A stretch of 64,000 nt of DNA from Cyprinodon diabolis (GCA_030533445.1 CM060081.1:3235815-3299814); one strand, 5' to 3'; positions 22,601 through 37,600 are shown, numbered from the stretch's first letter. Made by a program: numbers and translations. The notes: a model not told the origin generated them from the sequence alone.

Positions 22601-25600
22601 ACTCTACCAATAGATGAAGATGATGGTGTAGATGGTCACAGGATGTGCTACCAGAGCAGATAACCCTGCTGTTTTTCCTTAATTATGTCCAGAGATCTAG
22701 AGGTGACCAAGGAGTTCCAAGAAGAGGCCTTCAGCGTAGCTTTGCACCCCACAGGTCTCTTCATCTTGGTGGGCTTTTCCAACAAACTCAGGCTGATGAA
22801 TGTGTTTATAGATGACATCCGGACCTTTAAAGAGTTCTCCCTGCATGGCTGCAGAGAGGTGATGGTGTTCACTGCATGAACCTGAAATCATTCGGTTCTT
22901 TTCTCATCTTATTAATGTGTCTCCTCCAATGTTTAGTGTGCTTTTAGCCATGGTGGCCACATGTTTGCAGCTGTTAATGGAAATGTCATCCACATCTACT
23001 CTTTCACCTCTTTTGAAAATACTCTCAATCTGAAGGGCCATATGGGAAAGGTAGGTGACCCGATAGACCCCTCTCAGACCTAAAGCTACCCGTGTGATTG
23101 GTTAAATATTTGGATATTCTTTTGGTAAGGTGTGGAGAATCGAGTGGAGCCTGGATGACAGCCGTTTGGCATCTTGTGGGACAGATGGCGCTGTGTATGA
23201 GTGGAACACACAGACCGGGAGGCAGGAGTCTGAGAGTGTCCTCAAGTCCTGCAGCTACACAGATCTAGCTTTCTCCTCAGACTACAAGACCATACTAGTT
23301 GTAGGAACAGACCGCACCCTGAGGGAGATACAGGACTGTCAGGCCAGTTGAACTATTACAAGATTTATTTGAAAGAAATTAAAGGTATAGTGGAGGATTT
23401 TCGTGAATTTTTTAGAAGACCTACTGTCTCCACTTTAAAACGCCTATTGAACAAGTGTGTTCCAACACCTGTTTAAAAGTTGCGGTTTGCATCGCTCATA
23501 CAAGCTTACTTTCCAAAAGAAGATTTGCAATTTTTTCACTATGTCAGACTCACCAGTGGTAAGTGAAAATGGGAGGAGCACGTAAACATATCTATATATA
23601 ATGATTGACAGTTGGGAGGACCAGTGATTGAGATGATCCACCCAGAAAAGAACATCCTCCACCATAGCTTTAAGCCAGAACATTTAAGTCCAACCTGCAG
23701 GTCTGAAATAAAAGTCATGGTAACTGGTTCCACAGGTATTGAGAGAGGTCCCTCCTGATGACATAGCCCACACCGCCCTTGCAGTGTCTCACTCTGGTAG
23801 GGTTGTCTTCACTGGTACCTCAAGTGGAACTATTAGAGCGATTAAATACCCATTACCCGCTCAGAAGGAATGGATCACACAGCAAGCTCACAGTGGACGT
23901 GTCACCAGGGTGAGTCCAAGTGCTATAGATTTTCTTCTCCTTTCAGTGCTTTGATTGATAGATCAAAGGGATAGTTCAGGTTGTTGGACAGGAAGATGTG
24001 TGACCGTATCAGAGAAAAATAAGGTTTTTAAGCTAGAAAAAATATTAATGTGTTGTTTTAGGCTGTTTCAAAATAACATCTCAGAGCTATTATAGACCTT
24101 GATATAAACTAGGACGACCACGTTGGTGAGGAAGACGGTTCCTATAAAGGGAATTAAGCTAGACAGCTCATCAACAACCAACCAGTAGCCAATGTGGCAG
24201 TCACAGAACCATGCAGCTAACATTGCATAAATCCCCAGGGGATTCCTTTTGAGAGGCTCAATCTGTGCCATTGAGTTTATTTGCTGACATGCTGGAGGGG
24301 GTGTGGTATCAAATATAATTTGCTGTCTTAGGAACCCGGAACCCAAAATGACTGAGCTGCCTAGAGCACCAAGACCTTATACCCCATCAGGGCCCTCCCC
24401 TGGGGGCGCTTGTAGCCCCTTCCCTTGGGCCGAGACCAAGCCTTAAACAATTGTTCCACTACAACAACTTACAAAAAATCGCGGCCATGACAGCACCCAA
24501 GGCAGTTACCGATATAGCCAAGTCCTAGCTATAATATCAAGCAGCTCAATGATTGACATTCTCTGTTGTATAAATTCTGTTACTTCCTCTACAACCCCAG
24601 CAAACACAGAATTGACCAGCCTCTTGTACTAATAAAATGCTTGTTCATGACCTTTCTTTCCTCAGGTCTTCCCAACTTCTTTAGGAAGGCCATAGGTCTG
24701 ATTGGAATACATCAACATTGGGCCCATCCAGTTAAATCTCTCATCTACTTCTCCTTCCTAGGGAGAATTAATGGAATGCATGCCCTTCAGCTATAGCAAT
24801 AAGAGGATTTGGAACAAATGGAATAATCTGAACTATGATGCTCTTTATTGACTTTATTCTGTGCCCTAGGATGAGTTCAGAGCAGGGGGACACTCCTCCG
24901 GGTGACCGTCTCCAAACCCCTTTTATCTTCCTCTAGTGAACCACTTAGGCGTGCAACTCGTGGGCTTCTCTGTAATGTTCTTCACAGTGTTGTTCCCAAC
25001 CTTGGACCGTACAGATCATATGCCAGAGCCTTGGATCATATACTGGTGCCCTCGGCGGAAATGGGTTACTGGCCTGGTAGCTATACTGCTGCTGGCTGGG
25101 TCCGGAGATCTGAGGTCCCTGGGGCGCATTGCCCTTGGGCGGGGGCCCCGGCATGGCGTTGGGGGTTCGGGTTCTGTGGGGAATGCTGCTTGGGGTCTGT
25201 GCTGGTGTACGCCCGACTGTCCGGCCCTGCCGGGGCCTCTGGTGTGCTGGGGGGCCTCGGGGCCTGTTGAGCTGGTGGGGGGGCACGGACATTAACACCT
25301 TATGGCAGATGCTTACCCCTTCAGGGGTTTGCACCTGCTAGTGGAGGAAGGGCAGGGAGGGGGAGTGGGAATGATCCCATCCTGGATGCCTTTGTTCGCT
25401 TGTGTGGTGAGTGGTTTGAATGTTGATGTAGGGGACAGATCACATCTCCAATGGGGGGGCGGAGGGTGGTGGTGGGGGTTCTGCATGGTGCGTGCGGGCT
25501 GGCCGGCTAGAGTTGTCTGCCCCTTTTTTTTCTTTCTTTGGATGGACAGGATGGGGGGGGTGGCAGTGTCGGCCCTGGTGACCGGCTAGCTTGTGGGCCC

Positions 25601-28600
25601 TGCTGCCGGTCCCTGGCCCCCGGGCTATGGTGGTACGACTGGTGGGGCCCCCCTCTCCGGTGGGGCTCTCGGAGTCAGCGGGGGAGCTGGATCCCTGGGA
25701 GTGCAGTAAGCACCCGAGTCCTTTGCTCCCCATCCCTGGAATCCTCCCTCTGACTGCTCCATCACATAGCCACACATGTAGGTTCTTGAGGAGGGGATTG
25801 TTACTGGGGGCCCAACTCTCTGATGTCCCCCACCCCAATTTTATTTTGCATTTTAGACACTTCCATCTACAACATTTTCACAACACACATCTATGTAGGG
25901 CATTTTCTGGGGGTGTGGGGGTCAAGGGCACCCGGGGGGGCTTATTTTATGGGCCTCACCACGGTCGGCTCCGCGCCCCCATCCCCTCTCGCATTTAGAC
26001 ATTGAGGGTTCTGGGTTGTCGATGGGGGGTGGGGTGTGGTGCTGGCACCGTCTGTCTTCCAGAGTGGGGGGGGGGGGGTGGACTGTGCTGGACACCCCCT
26101 TTTGGTACTCCCAGTTTTAATTACATCTGAGAGCAACAGCCAACAACACCACATTCGAGCAGGCTCAAGGAGGATTGGGGTCCTCTCATACACCTGTTCT
26201 CCGGCTGCCACCTGGAGTCTAGGGACTGGAGGAAGAGCGAGCTGTCTGGTCTGTGGTCTTGGCGGGGGCAGCTGCGGGGCTTAGGTGGCCTGCCAGTGGC
26301 GGGGCTTTCACTTCAGCTCTACCCCAAAGGACGTTGGAGGGAGGGGCGTGTAGTGGCTGGTTAAAGTAGTTAGGGGAGGTGGGGGGCCTCTGGTTGGGTG
26401 GCCTGCGGGGGGCATGTGGGCCCCAATCCCGGGGGAGCTTTTGCTGGGGGTGGTCTGGTCCGGGTGCGGGGGGCCGGGCTCAAAGCAGAAACGAGATGGG
26501 TTGGTGTGGCGGTGTCCTAGCTTTCCTAAAACTTCTTTTGCTATATTCACTGATTGGTTTTCTGTGCATGTTAGAGGAATGCTAACCTTTACTGTATTTA
26601 ATTTTAGTTGCTTCAGCCTCCAACCCATGGCTTGTGGGTTAATAACACTGAAGCAAACTAAAGCAACACTAATTTTAGTGACCTCCAATTGGCGAGTCTC
26701 ATTACCACCAACGTAAATTACAGTCTTTTTTTTCTTCTTGTGATTGATTTAAATTAGGTTTGTGTCCAGCAGGGTATGTAAACTACTGACCTTCTAACCA
26801 TCGTGCTGTGTGATGAATGAGTCTGTCTTCAGATGGTGATAACATACGATGATCAGTTCCTGCTGAGCGTGTCTGAAGATGGCTGTCTGCTGATATCAAA
26901 GATCACTGACAAAGAGGGTCGTGGACTGAGGAGCAACAGCCAGATTGTCCACACCGAGGAAATTCTGGTCACAAAGGCAGACCTGAAGGAGAAGGTCTGT
27001 CTATCACAAAATAACCCCCTACATAATAGAACAATTTCCAAAAAAGAAAAAAAAAACAGCAAAGCTGGAGGTCTTGCTTTCTGTCTTGGACACATTGCTG
27101 GTTTGTAATGAATGGACAAATATTTTTCTGTAGCTTCTTCAGTCACTGGCTGAGCAGATATATATCTAAGCTCATTGATCTATGTCTCTATGAAACATTA
27201 AGTTCACCTAAACTAGGTTGACTTACTTCTATTAAACTGAGAGTCAAGTAGAAACACAGCTATCCCATGGCTTATATGAGGCGACCCAGACATAATCTAC
27301 CAACAAAGAGAACTTACGCTCTTACCAGAATTGAGATATCTGGAACACTTCAGCAGGTATCTGGTGAAATGTCTATTAGGATGTCTGACCTCTGAGATAT
27401 AAGCCACATGTCTCCTTACTCTTAACTCTGTGTTGTTTCCACGAAGGAAACCAATCATTGTACCCATACTTGCCATTGTACCCATACTTGCTGCTATATG
27501 CAGCTACCGTACAACGTTGGAAGGTGAGCAGAGAGACATAGTCCTTCAGCATGAACTGGGCCGACCCCCATCCTTTAGGGGATGCAGCAGTTGCCTCTAG
27601 TTGTTGAGGAGCAGCAGCTCTACTCTCAGCCTCTCTCTGATGACTGAGCTCATCCCCCTCTCTTTAAGGTAGAACCCTGCTGCCATGCACAGGAGGCTCA
27701 TTACAGCTGTCTGTATCAAGAATCTTGTTTTTTTGGGTCATGACCATAGGTAAGAGTAAGAATATAGACTACCGAGAACTTTGCCTTTTGGCTCAGCTCT
27801 GTCTTTACTACACCAGACCAGTTCAACATGTGCATTATAGCAGCAGCTGCACTGATTTGACCCATTTTCGGCTCTTGAACAATTGCCTCGAACTTGAAGG
27901 AACTGGTTTTCATCCCAGGCCCTGAAAGTAAAAATCCTGTCCATAAAGATTCTGAACAGGAAGCTCAAGCTTTGCCTTTGTGGGTGAGGGTTAGTGTTTT
28001 TACCACCTTACTGACTTCAGCTTGAGCTAGGAATTAATCTGATGCGGAGCACCCCATCTCTTCTTCCACCACAGGTGTGTCAGCTAAGTTAAGGAGATCC
28101 TCAAATTATCCGTTACACTGGCCAATAATGTCCTCATTCAGGGTCAGCAGCTCCCCACTTCCACTGAAAAGAATGTTTTAAAAGCACTGCTTCCCCTCCA
28201 GAGGTACTGGACTGTTTGCAAGAAGAGTCTTTCTTCATGGCATCCTCAAACCCTTAACAGGCCCAAGGTTTTGCCTTTGCAACCTCCGAGCCTCAATAAC
28301 TGCTTGATCCCTTAGGAGTCCTATGAAGCCTTCCAGGCCACAAGCCAGATAGGACTCCTTCAGCTTGACATTAGCCAAAACATTCAAATATATTAAAAGA
28401 TCCATCACGGTTTCAGTCATGTGACCAGAGATTACGTCCAATAATGGCAACCTGCAGATGTTAAAAATGGCAGGAGGATTCCTCAGATCTATTCTAAGAC
28501 CAGTTTAGGTTTGCCATCCAGGAGTGTCTGGCATAATTCCTGGCTGGGATCAAGCAGTCTGGAACATCCAGGGCTCTTTTTCACAGTTTGCTTAGGAGTT

Positions 28601-31600
28601 TGATGGCTCATACCATCATGCGTTGGATTATCCTCTATATAGCCTGACCATGATTGGACCACCTTCAGAGATCATTTAAGGAGATAATCCTGGTGGTTAG
28701 GAGTGATTTGGTCTGCTCTGAAGGATTGCTCCAACCTCCAATCTAACACATCCCAGATATTTTACTGTTTTGTCAGACAGGGCCAACTGCAGCCAGTTGT
28801 CTCCAGAGAACAGAAAAATCACCAGTGTAGCCATTACAGCCCCTGGTTAATAATATAATTGAACTTTATTGATCTCAAATTAGAGAGATTTATATCTGCA
28901 TTTAACCCTTCCCCTTGGGGAGCAGGGGGCTGCCATCGTGTGGCGCCCGGGTAACAGTGAGGGGAAAAGGGAGCCAGAGCAACAGCCTGTGGGAGTGGGG
29001 CTCGAACTCAGAACCTCAGGATTCAAAGCTCTATGCTCTGACCACTAGACCACCGCTCCCCTCGTTGTGTTGGTTTCTCTTATTCTACTGTTTCTTCTGT
29101 TAAATTGCTTCCATCGCTTCCTCCCCATCGGCCATGTTTTTTCATTCTCAGCTTGGTTTGTTAGATTTCCCTCTGACATCTGAATGTTCCTGAATGAAAT
29201 CTATTGATGTGTGCAGCTCACCTTGATGTCTGTGGATCCGTTAAGCTGTCCTTATCATAACACCAAACCAAACCTTTTAGATCTTCCATTTTTATGGTGT
29301 GGGAGTCATGGGTCTCTTACTCTCCTGTGCCACCAGCAGAGGTTTCTGCTCCGGCAGCAGCACCAAGTTATCAGAATTAAGGTTTCAAAGGTCCTGATGG
29401 ATCTCTAACAATCAGTGGTCATACATTTGAGACGTTAATGTCTGTAGGTGGAAAAGAAAATGACACCAAAGAGGAAAAAAGGAACCTGGATGAGAAGTAA
29501 TATTTAGTTAAAGATTGTGTTTGTTTCAGGCTAAAAAAATGTTGGAGCTGAAGGTGCATCTGGAGGAGCTGCACATGGAGAACGAGTACCGACTACGCCT
29601 GAAAGAGGTGAACTTCAATGAGAAGCTCAAAGAGATGACAGAACAGTTCACCAAGGAGACCCAGTCTCTGAAAACAGCTCAGCAGGTGAGCCGCTGTCAG
29701 ACACCAAGAGAAACTACTTTAGGCTCCGACTGACCTGATCTACGGACATCTTTTTACTGATAGGTTGAACTCAAAGATGATAAGGACAGAAGGACAGACA
29801 TAGAACCCCAAGAGACCCATTAGAAATAAACAGTATTAGAAAACATGCATACAAAACCATGACTAAACCATAAAGAGAGTAATCATCTATGGAGGAACGT
29901 AATTCCTGCTGTGGTCATTGAGGACAGCGATGGGTTCAGATTTATATCTACCCACTGAGCTCTGATTATGGAGCACATCTAGAACGACCAGTGGTAAGGG
30001 CTCAGAGCAGAACATCACAATGAACTGTTTTAGAAGTTCCCAATGCTTCCTCCTCAGTGTCTGCATCACACTGGAAGAGAAACAGTGGAGGGTCCTCAGA
30101 TGATTGGATGATGTTTCTGAGGTGTTTATTGTTTGAACCCAAACTGAAGGCTTCATTACCATCATTCAACATCAGTCTAATAACCATGAAGAAGGGTCTG
30201 TGTCGTCCAGAACTTCAAATTAGCAGGAGACTCAACAACTTGGAGGTGTGAGCTGGACGGAGTAGCATGATCCACCCAGTGCAGTCTGTTCACCCTAAAT
30301 GAAGCAGGTGTATGATGGCATCTCCACGGCAACAAGCAAACAGCGGGGGCCCCTGAAAACTGGAGCAGCAAAAGTCCCTCTAAAGTGCAAAAATGATCTA
30401 TATAAAAAAATAAATAAAAATGCAGTAATTTGAGTACATTTACCCTTAATTTGAGCAGATAAATAAGATGATCTGTCAATGGAATGAATATTTTTACTGT
30501 TAAAATAAGATCATTAGATAATATGCACTTGTAATTAGACAATGCAATTGTCTTTTCTTATTTTAAATGTAAATTATCTTGTTTCATTGGCAAATTCTCT
30601 CACCTCCTTAAATCATCAACAAATGTACATATAGTTATACATATATGACAGATTCAAACACTGGATGCAATTAGCTGGTTTATATTAGATAGAAAACTTT
30701 TAACCTTTAATCTGACTGGATGATCTAAATGATCTGGATCTATAAAGTGACCTGAGATGACATGTGTGACTTGGAGCATCAAAATAAATACATTTGAGTA
30801 AAAAATTTCTATAAGGAAAGCCAACTGATTGCATCCAGTCATTGACTTTACAAGATTCTTTCCTCCTGAACGAGCAGGTAGAGACAGTAGATATTGACTC
30901 TTCAGCAACCCCTGACACTATGACATATTGACACATAATTCTGTCCACATGGAGGACCTAGGAAACCTACGCGGACAAATCCAGACAGAAAACATGTTGA
31001 GTGAAGAGCAGCTTCTGCTGGCTAAGGTTACTGAATGAAGAGGCTTTGATGAACGGCTGTTTTCTTCTTCTGCGTAAGGTGTGGTGGTGTCAGCATTCAG
31101 CTCCTGTTGAACGTGCACCCCCAGAGCCGGCCAGAACAGGGGGAAAGTGGGACAGAGTATAAATACTGCAGAAGTTGTGACAGATGCCTCATTTTCTGGG
31201 AGGAATGTCTGTGCGTCAAGCATAAGGAGCCCTTCCTAGAAAACTTCAGCCTGCTCCACTGTGTGGGACAGAGAGCTATGAAGGCTCAGGGCTGTTCACC
31301 TGTTGCTGGTTTAGGTCCTGGATGCTCTAATGCCGAGCTGAAGGCTTCATCTCACAATATTTCAACGAATATATTCTATGAAATCTCTGAGTGAGCGGGT
31401 CTCTAAGAGATGTTTGAGCTCTTCTGTTTGAAGCTGTTTCACGTATGATTCACGGCTGCTCAGCTGCGACTTTGGTCAAAGAGAGCAGTTTCCAACTCTG
31501 TTATACAATGACCAGATTATTTTATTTTATTTATTCTGGATGGAACTGCTGCTCTCTTCTTTTCTAGTTCATCTATGAAGGCAGAGATGATCAGTAAGTC

Positions 31601-34600
31601 AGCATTAGCTGCTTGGAGTGAGGAAGGATGTCATTGTTTTTCCTTTCCGTCTGCTTCGTTTACCTTCACTAGACTTTGTCTAACGATCATCTTTAATCTG
31701 TTGGTAGCTAATTGAAGGTGTAATTTACAGGTGTTTTGCTCTGGAGCAACTTCCCCAGTACACCCACTTCACTCAGTCATCATAGCGGAAATCTCTCTGG
31801 GTGCAGATTTTTCATGTTCTGAGCTCTAAAGGTTTCAGATCTCCATCCCTTTCTAAGCTGGACCTCAGACTCCCCCCTGGAGGACTGCTGCCCGCTGACA
31901 GAAGAAGCATCATCTTGACATGAGAAAGCTGCAGGTTCAATTCCAGCTTCACATGTCTTAGTGCCCATGGGCAAAGCACTGACCTCAAAGCGGCCCAGAG
32001 TGTTTGGGTTAAAAAAGGCTGGTCAGCTTCCTGATTGCAGTATATTTTCAGTGGTGTGGGTCTGGTTCTGCTCTGACCAGGATCATCAGGGGTTCTGGTT
32101 CTAGAAACAGTTCCAAAGGTATTACTGATCCTGCAGGCTCAGTGTTTCTGTCGTAGATTTTGTAATCCTAGAATTCTCCTGATTCTAAACAATGATTTCA
32201 TTCTTTCCTAACTTGGTTTTTAGATCCTGAACTCAGAACTGGAGAAACAAAAATGTGAGGCTCAGCAGAGTTCTACAGAAGCTGCTGTGAAACACTCCAG
32301 AGACCTGAAAGATTTAGGTAAGACGTCAACATTACGGCTTATCCGGTACCAAACCCAGCATCTGTCCTTCTTCTGATCATGATGGTTTAATCCCACTCAG
32401 AGCGTTCCTATACCACCAAGTTGGTTCTGCAGCACAAAGAGTATGAAGATCTACTGCAGAAGCATGAACAAATGAAGGAGGACTATAACAGGCAGCTGAA
32501 GCATGCGGAGGAGAACAGAACCCAGGCTCTGGTTGAGCTCAAGGAGAAGTATGAGGCCAGGCTGCATAACCAGGCCCGACTCCTGGCTCAGGTCTGACAG
32601 ACAAGGAGAAAAGAATCCAGCTTCTGGTAAAGCTCAGCTTGTTGGGCCATCTTTGAATTGTTGTGCTTTTATTTACCAAGTGTCAGGAAGAAGCTGAGCA
32701 GAAGATCCAGGAGTTTAAAGAAATCCTGAAGCAGGCGGAGAAGGAGGAGCAGAAGAACATCCACACCATCCAAAGCAAGTATGAGAAGCAGCTCCTCCTA
32801 GAGAAGGAGGCCAAGGCGAGGCTGAAGGAGGACGGAGGAGTTATGACCCAGAAGGTGACTAAAGATCCAAAACACCTTCTACTGAGCTCTAAAGGGTTAA
32901 AGCATATTTTGCTTTTTGTGGTTACAGATCTACTGTCTCCAGAGGCAGATTGATCATGACTCTGAGGAAATGGACAAAATAAAGAAGGAGCGACAGAGTC
33001 TGATAGGATTTATCCGTTCCCTAGAGAGCAACGTTTTGGTCCTGAAGAGACAGATCTCTGAACTGGAGAAAACCATCCAGGACAAGGTGACGGGAGCGGG
33101 ACCTTTCAGGGGTTCAGCTTCTACAGTTTAATGCATCCAGGATCCCTTTGATGTTTTCCATGAACCCACCATCATCATTCCTTATTTATTCTTTTAAATC
33201 TAGTTCTATGTGTGTGGCAACTTTCTGCTCTTTCTACCTTGGCTTTCTCAGACATCCCAAGTCTCCCTGAAGTTCCGGGAGTCTCCCTGATATCCATAGT
33301 TGTTCACGGATGCCCGCTGTCGGATAAATTATCACGGATTTTAGACTCTGGGAGGCGGTGTTTTTTAATGCAAGTGAGAGCGAGAACGCACTAATTAATG
33401 CATCATGTGCGGATTAGAACTACTGCTAAATTAAATTAAGGCCATAATTAGAAACAAATTTAAACATATTGATAGATGTTTACAAATTCCAACTAATATA
33501 TCAGAGTTTCTAGAGTTAAACCCCCCAAGCTACTGTCTAAATCATACAGGACACTGACTAAACTGGATGATACAATATCTCTTCCTATTACTAAATGGGA
33601 GGAGGATTTATCTGCCAGCTTTGAACAAAACATCTCTTAACATGACTAGAAACCCCAATTTACAATTAATACAATACTAAAAAAATGAAAATCATGCGTG
33701 CTTCATTTGCAGTCTGGACACTGAGGGTAAACATCCTGCGGCTCTGACTGCAGCGCTGAGAGGGACTCCTGCGGGAGAACGGGGTTGGGATGGGGGAGGC
33801 GCCCCACGGCAGCAGCTGCCGCTGGAGGACAAGAGTAGGAACGATACATGCTTTCACGTAAGAGTCTCCAAAAGCCGCCAGTGACACCGTAAAAAGTCGC
33901 CAAATTTGTCGCTAGTCGCTTTTTTGAAAAATAGTCGCTGGAGGGGTCTGAAAAGTCGCCAAATATAGTGACAAAGTCGCTGAGTTGGCAACACTGCTCA
34001 GAAAGACAAGACACAGCAAAGCAGGGACAGGCAGGGAGGTGCAGGAAAATGCGACCGCCTCCTTCAAGGGTCAGAACAGAAAAAAACGAAAAAAATCATA
34101 TGTCACAATAACAGATTGCAGTGGAGCGTCGTTTGGGGGTGGAGGGCCTAGAGAGCAATACGCCGGTTCAGTGTGTATGTCGAGCTCATCTTGGGACAGC
34201 TCCAAGCCCTCATGTAGCAACTTCTTCACAAAGTCACCCATTGATGGCGAGTCCCGCCCTGCTGACTCGGGAACGTCATAAATGTGTATGTTCTCTCTTC
34301 GTGTACGGCTCTCTAGGTCCATTAGTTTATCCTCCATCCTTATCTGTAGCTTTATTATTTCAGTGATGGCGTCCTCCGTGATTAGAATCCCCGCTTTTTC
34401 AATCCGACCCTCCGCCTCATCTAGTCTGGCACTCATCTTCATTTGTATTTCTTCTTTAATTTCTCCCAAGCGCATTATTTTCCTGTCGGAAGCCTCTTAA
34501 TTCCTTCAACACCATCTCCCATTCAGCCATGATGAAGAATATCTCCACCCCCATGATGAACAATGTCTCCACCCCCATGATGAACAATGTCTCCACCCCC

Positions 34601-37600
34601 ATGATGAACAATGTCTCCACCTCAATGATGAACAATATCTCCACCCCCATGATGAACAATGTCTCCACCCCATGAGGAACAATGTCTCCACCTCAATGAT
34701 GAACAATACCTCCACCCCCGTGATGGACAATGTCTTCACCCCCATGATGGACAATGTCTTCACCCCCATGATGAACAATGTCTCCACGCCCATGATGGAC
34801 AATGTCTCCACCTAAATGATGAACAATACCTCCACCCCCATGATGGACAATGTCTCCACGCCCATGATGGACAATGTCTCCACCCCCATGATGAACAATG
34901 TCTCCACCCCCATGATGAACAATGTCTCCACGCCCATGATGGACAATGTCTCCACCTAAATGATGAACAATACCTCCACCCCCATGATGAAAAATATCTC
35001 CATCTCAATGGTGAACAATGTCTCCACCTCAATGATTATCAATACCTCCACCCCCATGATGGACAATGTCTCCACCTCAATGATTATTAATACCTCCACC
35101 CCCATGATGGACAATGTCTCCACGCCCATGATGGACAATGTCTCCACCCCCATGATGAAGAATATCTCCACCCCTATGATGAACAATGTCTCCACCCCAT
35201 GAGGAACAATGTCTCCACCTCAATGATTATCAATACCTCCACCCCCATGATGGACAATGTCTCCACGCCCATGATGGACAATGTCTCCACGCCCATGATG
35301 GACAATGTCTCCACCCCCATGATGAAGAATATCTCCACCCCCTTGATGAACAATGTCTCCACCCCCTTGATGAAGAATATCTCCACCCCCTTGATGAACA
35401 ATGTCTTCACCACCATGATGAAAAATATCTCCATCTCAATGGTGAACAATATCTCCACCTCAATGATTATTAATACCTCCACCCCCATGATGGACAATGT
35501 CTTCACGCCCATGATGGACAATGTCTCCACCCCCATGATGGACAATGTCTCCACCCCCATGATGAAGAATATCTCCACCCCTATGATGAACAATTTCTCC
35601 ACCCCATGAGGAACAATGTCTCCACCTCAATGATGAACAATACCTCCAACCCCATGATGGACAATGTCTTCACCACCATGATGAAAAATATCTCCATCTC
35701 AATGGTGAACAATATCTCCACCTCAATGATTATTAATACCTCCACCCCCATGATGGACAATGTCTTCACGCCCATGATGGACAATGTCTCCACCCCCATG
35801 ATGAAGAATATCTCCACCCCCATGATGAACAATTTCTCCACCCCATGAGGAACAATGTCTCCACCTCAATGATGAACAATACCTCCACCCCCATGATGGA
35901 CAATGTCTTCACCCCCATGATGAAAAATATCTCCATCTCAATGGTGAACAATATCTCCACCTCAATGATTATCAATACCTCCACCCCCATGATGAACAAT
36001 GTCTCCACGCCCTTGATGGACAATGTCTCCACCTCCATGATGAACAATGACTCCACCCCATGAGGAACAATGTCTCCACCTCAATGATGAAGAATATCTC
36101 CATCTCAATGGTGAACAATATCTCCACCTCAATGATTATCAATACCTCCACGCCCATGATGGACAATGTCTCCACCCCTGTGATGGACAATTTCACCACC
36201 CCTTGATGGAAAATGTCCTCACCTTCACCTTTCTTGAACACATCTTGGATGCTTCCCCAAATCATACGACTCGCTCTTTTCTATTTCTGATGGCTGCACT
36301 GTGTTTTTCGCCTAGTTTTTAAGTTGTGCTGCTTTGAAGTCTTGTGTTGATTTTCTGTCATTGATGTTTCTGCATGCTGCCATTTGTATTTAATTTTGCT
36401 GCTTAGTCCACCTGAATGTCCCTGCTGAGAGACAATGAATGTCGACTTAATTTTAATAAGGTGAAACCACCAGCAGTGTGAAGTTATGTGTAATTGAGCA
36501 CACTCAGAGACACACTAAACACACCTTTCATCATATCTCACACAGGACAAAACCATATCTGGGCTCAAGGCCATGAACCAGGAGCTGGGGAAGCATAAGT
36601 TTGTCATGGAATTCCAGTTGAATGGCTTAAAGAAGCAGATTGAGCTGCAACAGGATGAGATCCACCTAAAAGGAGAGAGGATCCAAAAGGTATGTGAGAA
36701 AGTAAAGCCCGTGTCTGTGTCTTACCAGCAGCCTTCAGAGCTGAAGGTTAGACCTGCTTGTTATTACGCCGTAAACACAGCATGTTCTTCTGTAAAGGAG
36801 CTGGTAGAGCCTGATGTCTAAGGCAAAAGTATTATAGTCAACAGAAACCGTTTAGAACCAGTACTTCCAGCTGCCAGCATTAGGGCTCAAAATGGTAGAA
36901 TTCTCTTTAGGACAAAAATCAGAACACTGAAAATGATTATCCTCATCTACCTGCCGGAACGGGGGGAAAAGAGTTTATTCACAAGTCGAATTCCACATGC
37001 TGTCCAAAACTTCACAATACAGCGCTCACTCTCGTCTCACAAAAAAAAAAAGACTCTGCACCCATCTCAATTGTATTTATACCTGTTGTAATAAGGTGTG
37101 AACGGTTTCACATCCAAACAGTCTGTCCCCTGTACACTCTGCGGAATGCTAAGCATGCAAAACGCCTTCTTCCTGAAACACCATCGTTACATGGTGTCTA
37201 AGTGGCCTCACATAATATTGCTCCTATATTCCCCCTACAGTTCATTAAAAATGAAACATTAATGTAGCATTACAGTTTGATATGAATTATACATGCAAGA
37301 AACTAGGTGCACAAACATGTTGGAGTTTAATTGTGAAAGATTAAATTATCGTAATGACACCAACTTAATATGGGAGATATAAACATTTTGTTATAATACT
37401 GCACTTTTTTAATTTGTTTAAGTTTTCCCTTTGAGTTATCAGTTTCACTTTGATTAATGTTTTCTACTTTTCTTGGTTTCATTTGCTTTTTGTGGTGTTT
37501 GGTTGTATTTGAGTTCTTATGTATTTCTTGTTCGCCCTCTGTTGCCCTCTTGTGTCAGTCTCTTTTCCCCCAGCTCCTTTCTAGATTCTTCCATCCACAC

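Noticed and set aside
24902..26716. Several 90-135 codon frames in the G-rich block
   Set aside because: Open in several frames on both strands because of GC-rich, stop-poor composition. No domain, no splice structure consistent with CFAP57.
28990..29062. tRNA gene on the - strand
   Set aside because: A and B boxes are present, but the sequence continues into a SINE body and the acceptor stem is not closed. Interpreted as a tRNA-derived SINE.
34456..36372. Many frames of HPHDGQCLH or STPMMDNV repeats on both strands
   Set aside because: Translated 24-bp minisatellite; no unique sequence that could be a gene.
36573..36821. 82-codon frame taken as a whole gene
   Set aside because: Only the part up to 36,689 is coding (CFAP57 exon 17); the rest reads through a GTATGT donor into the intron.
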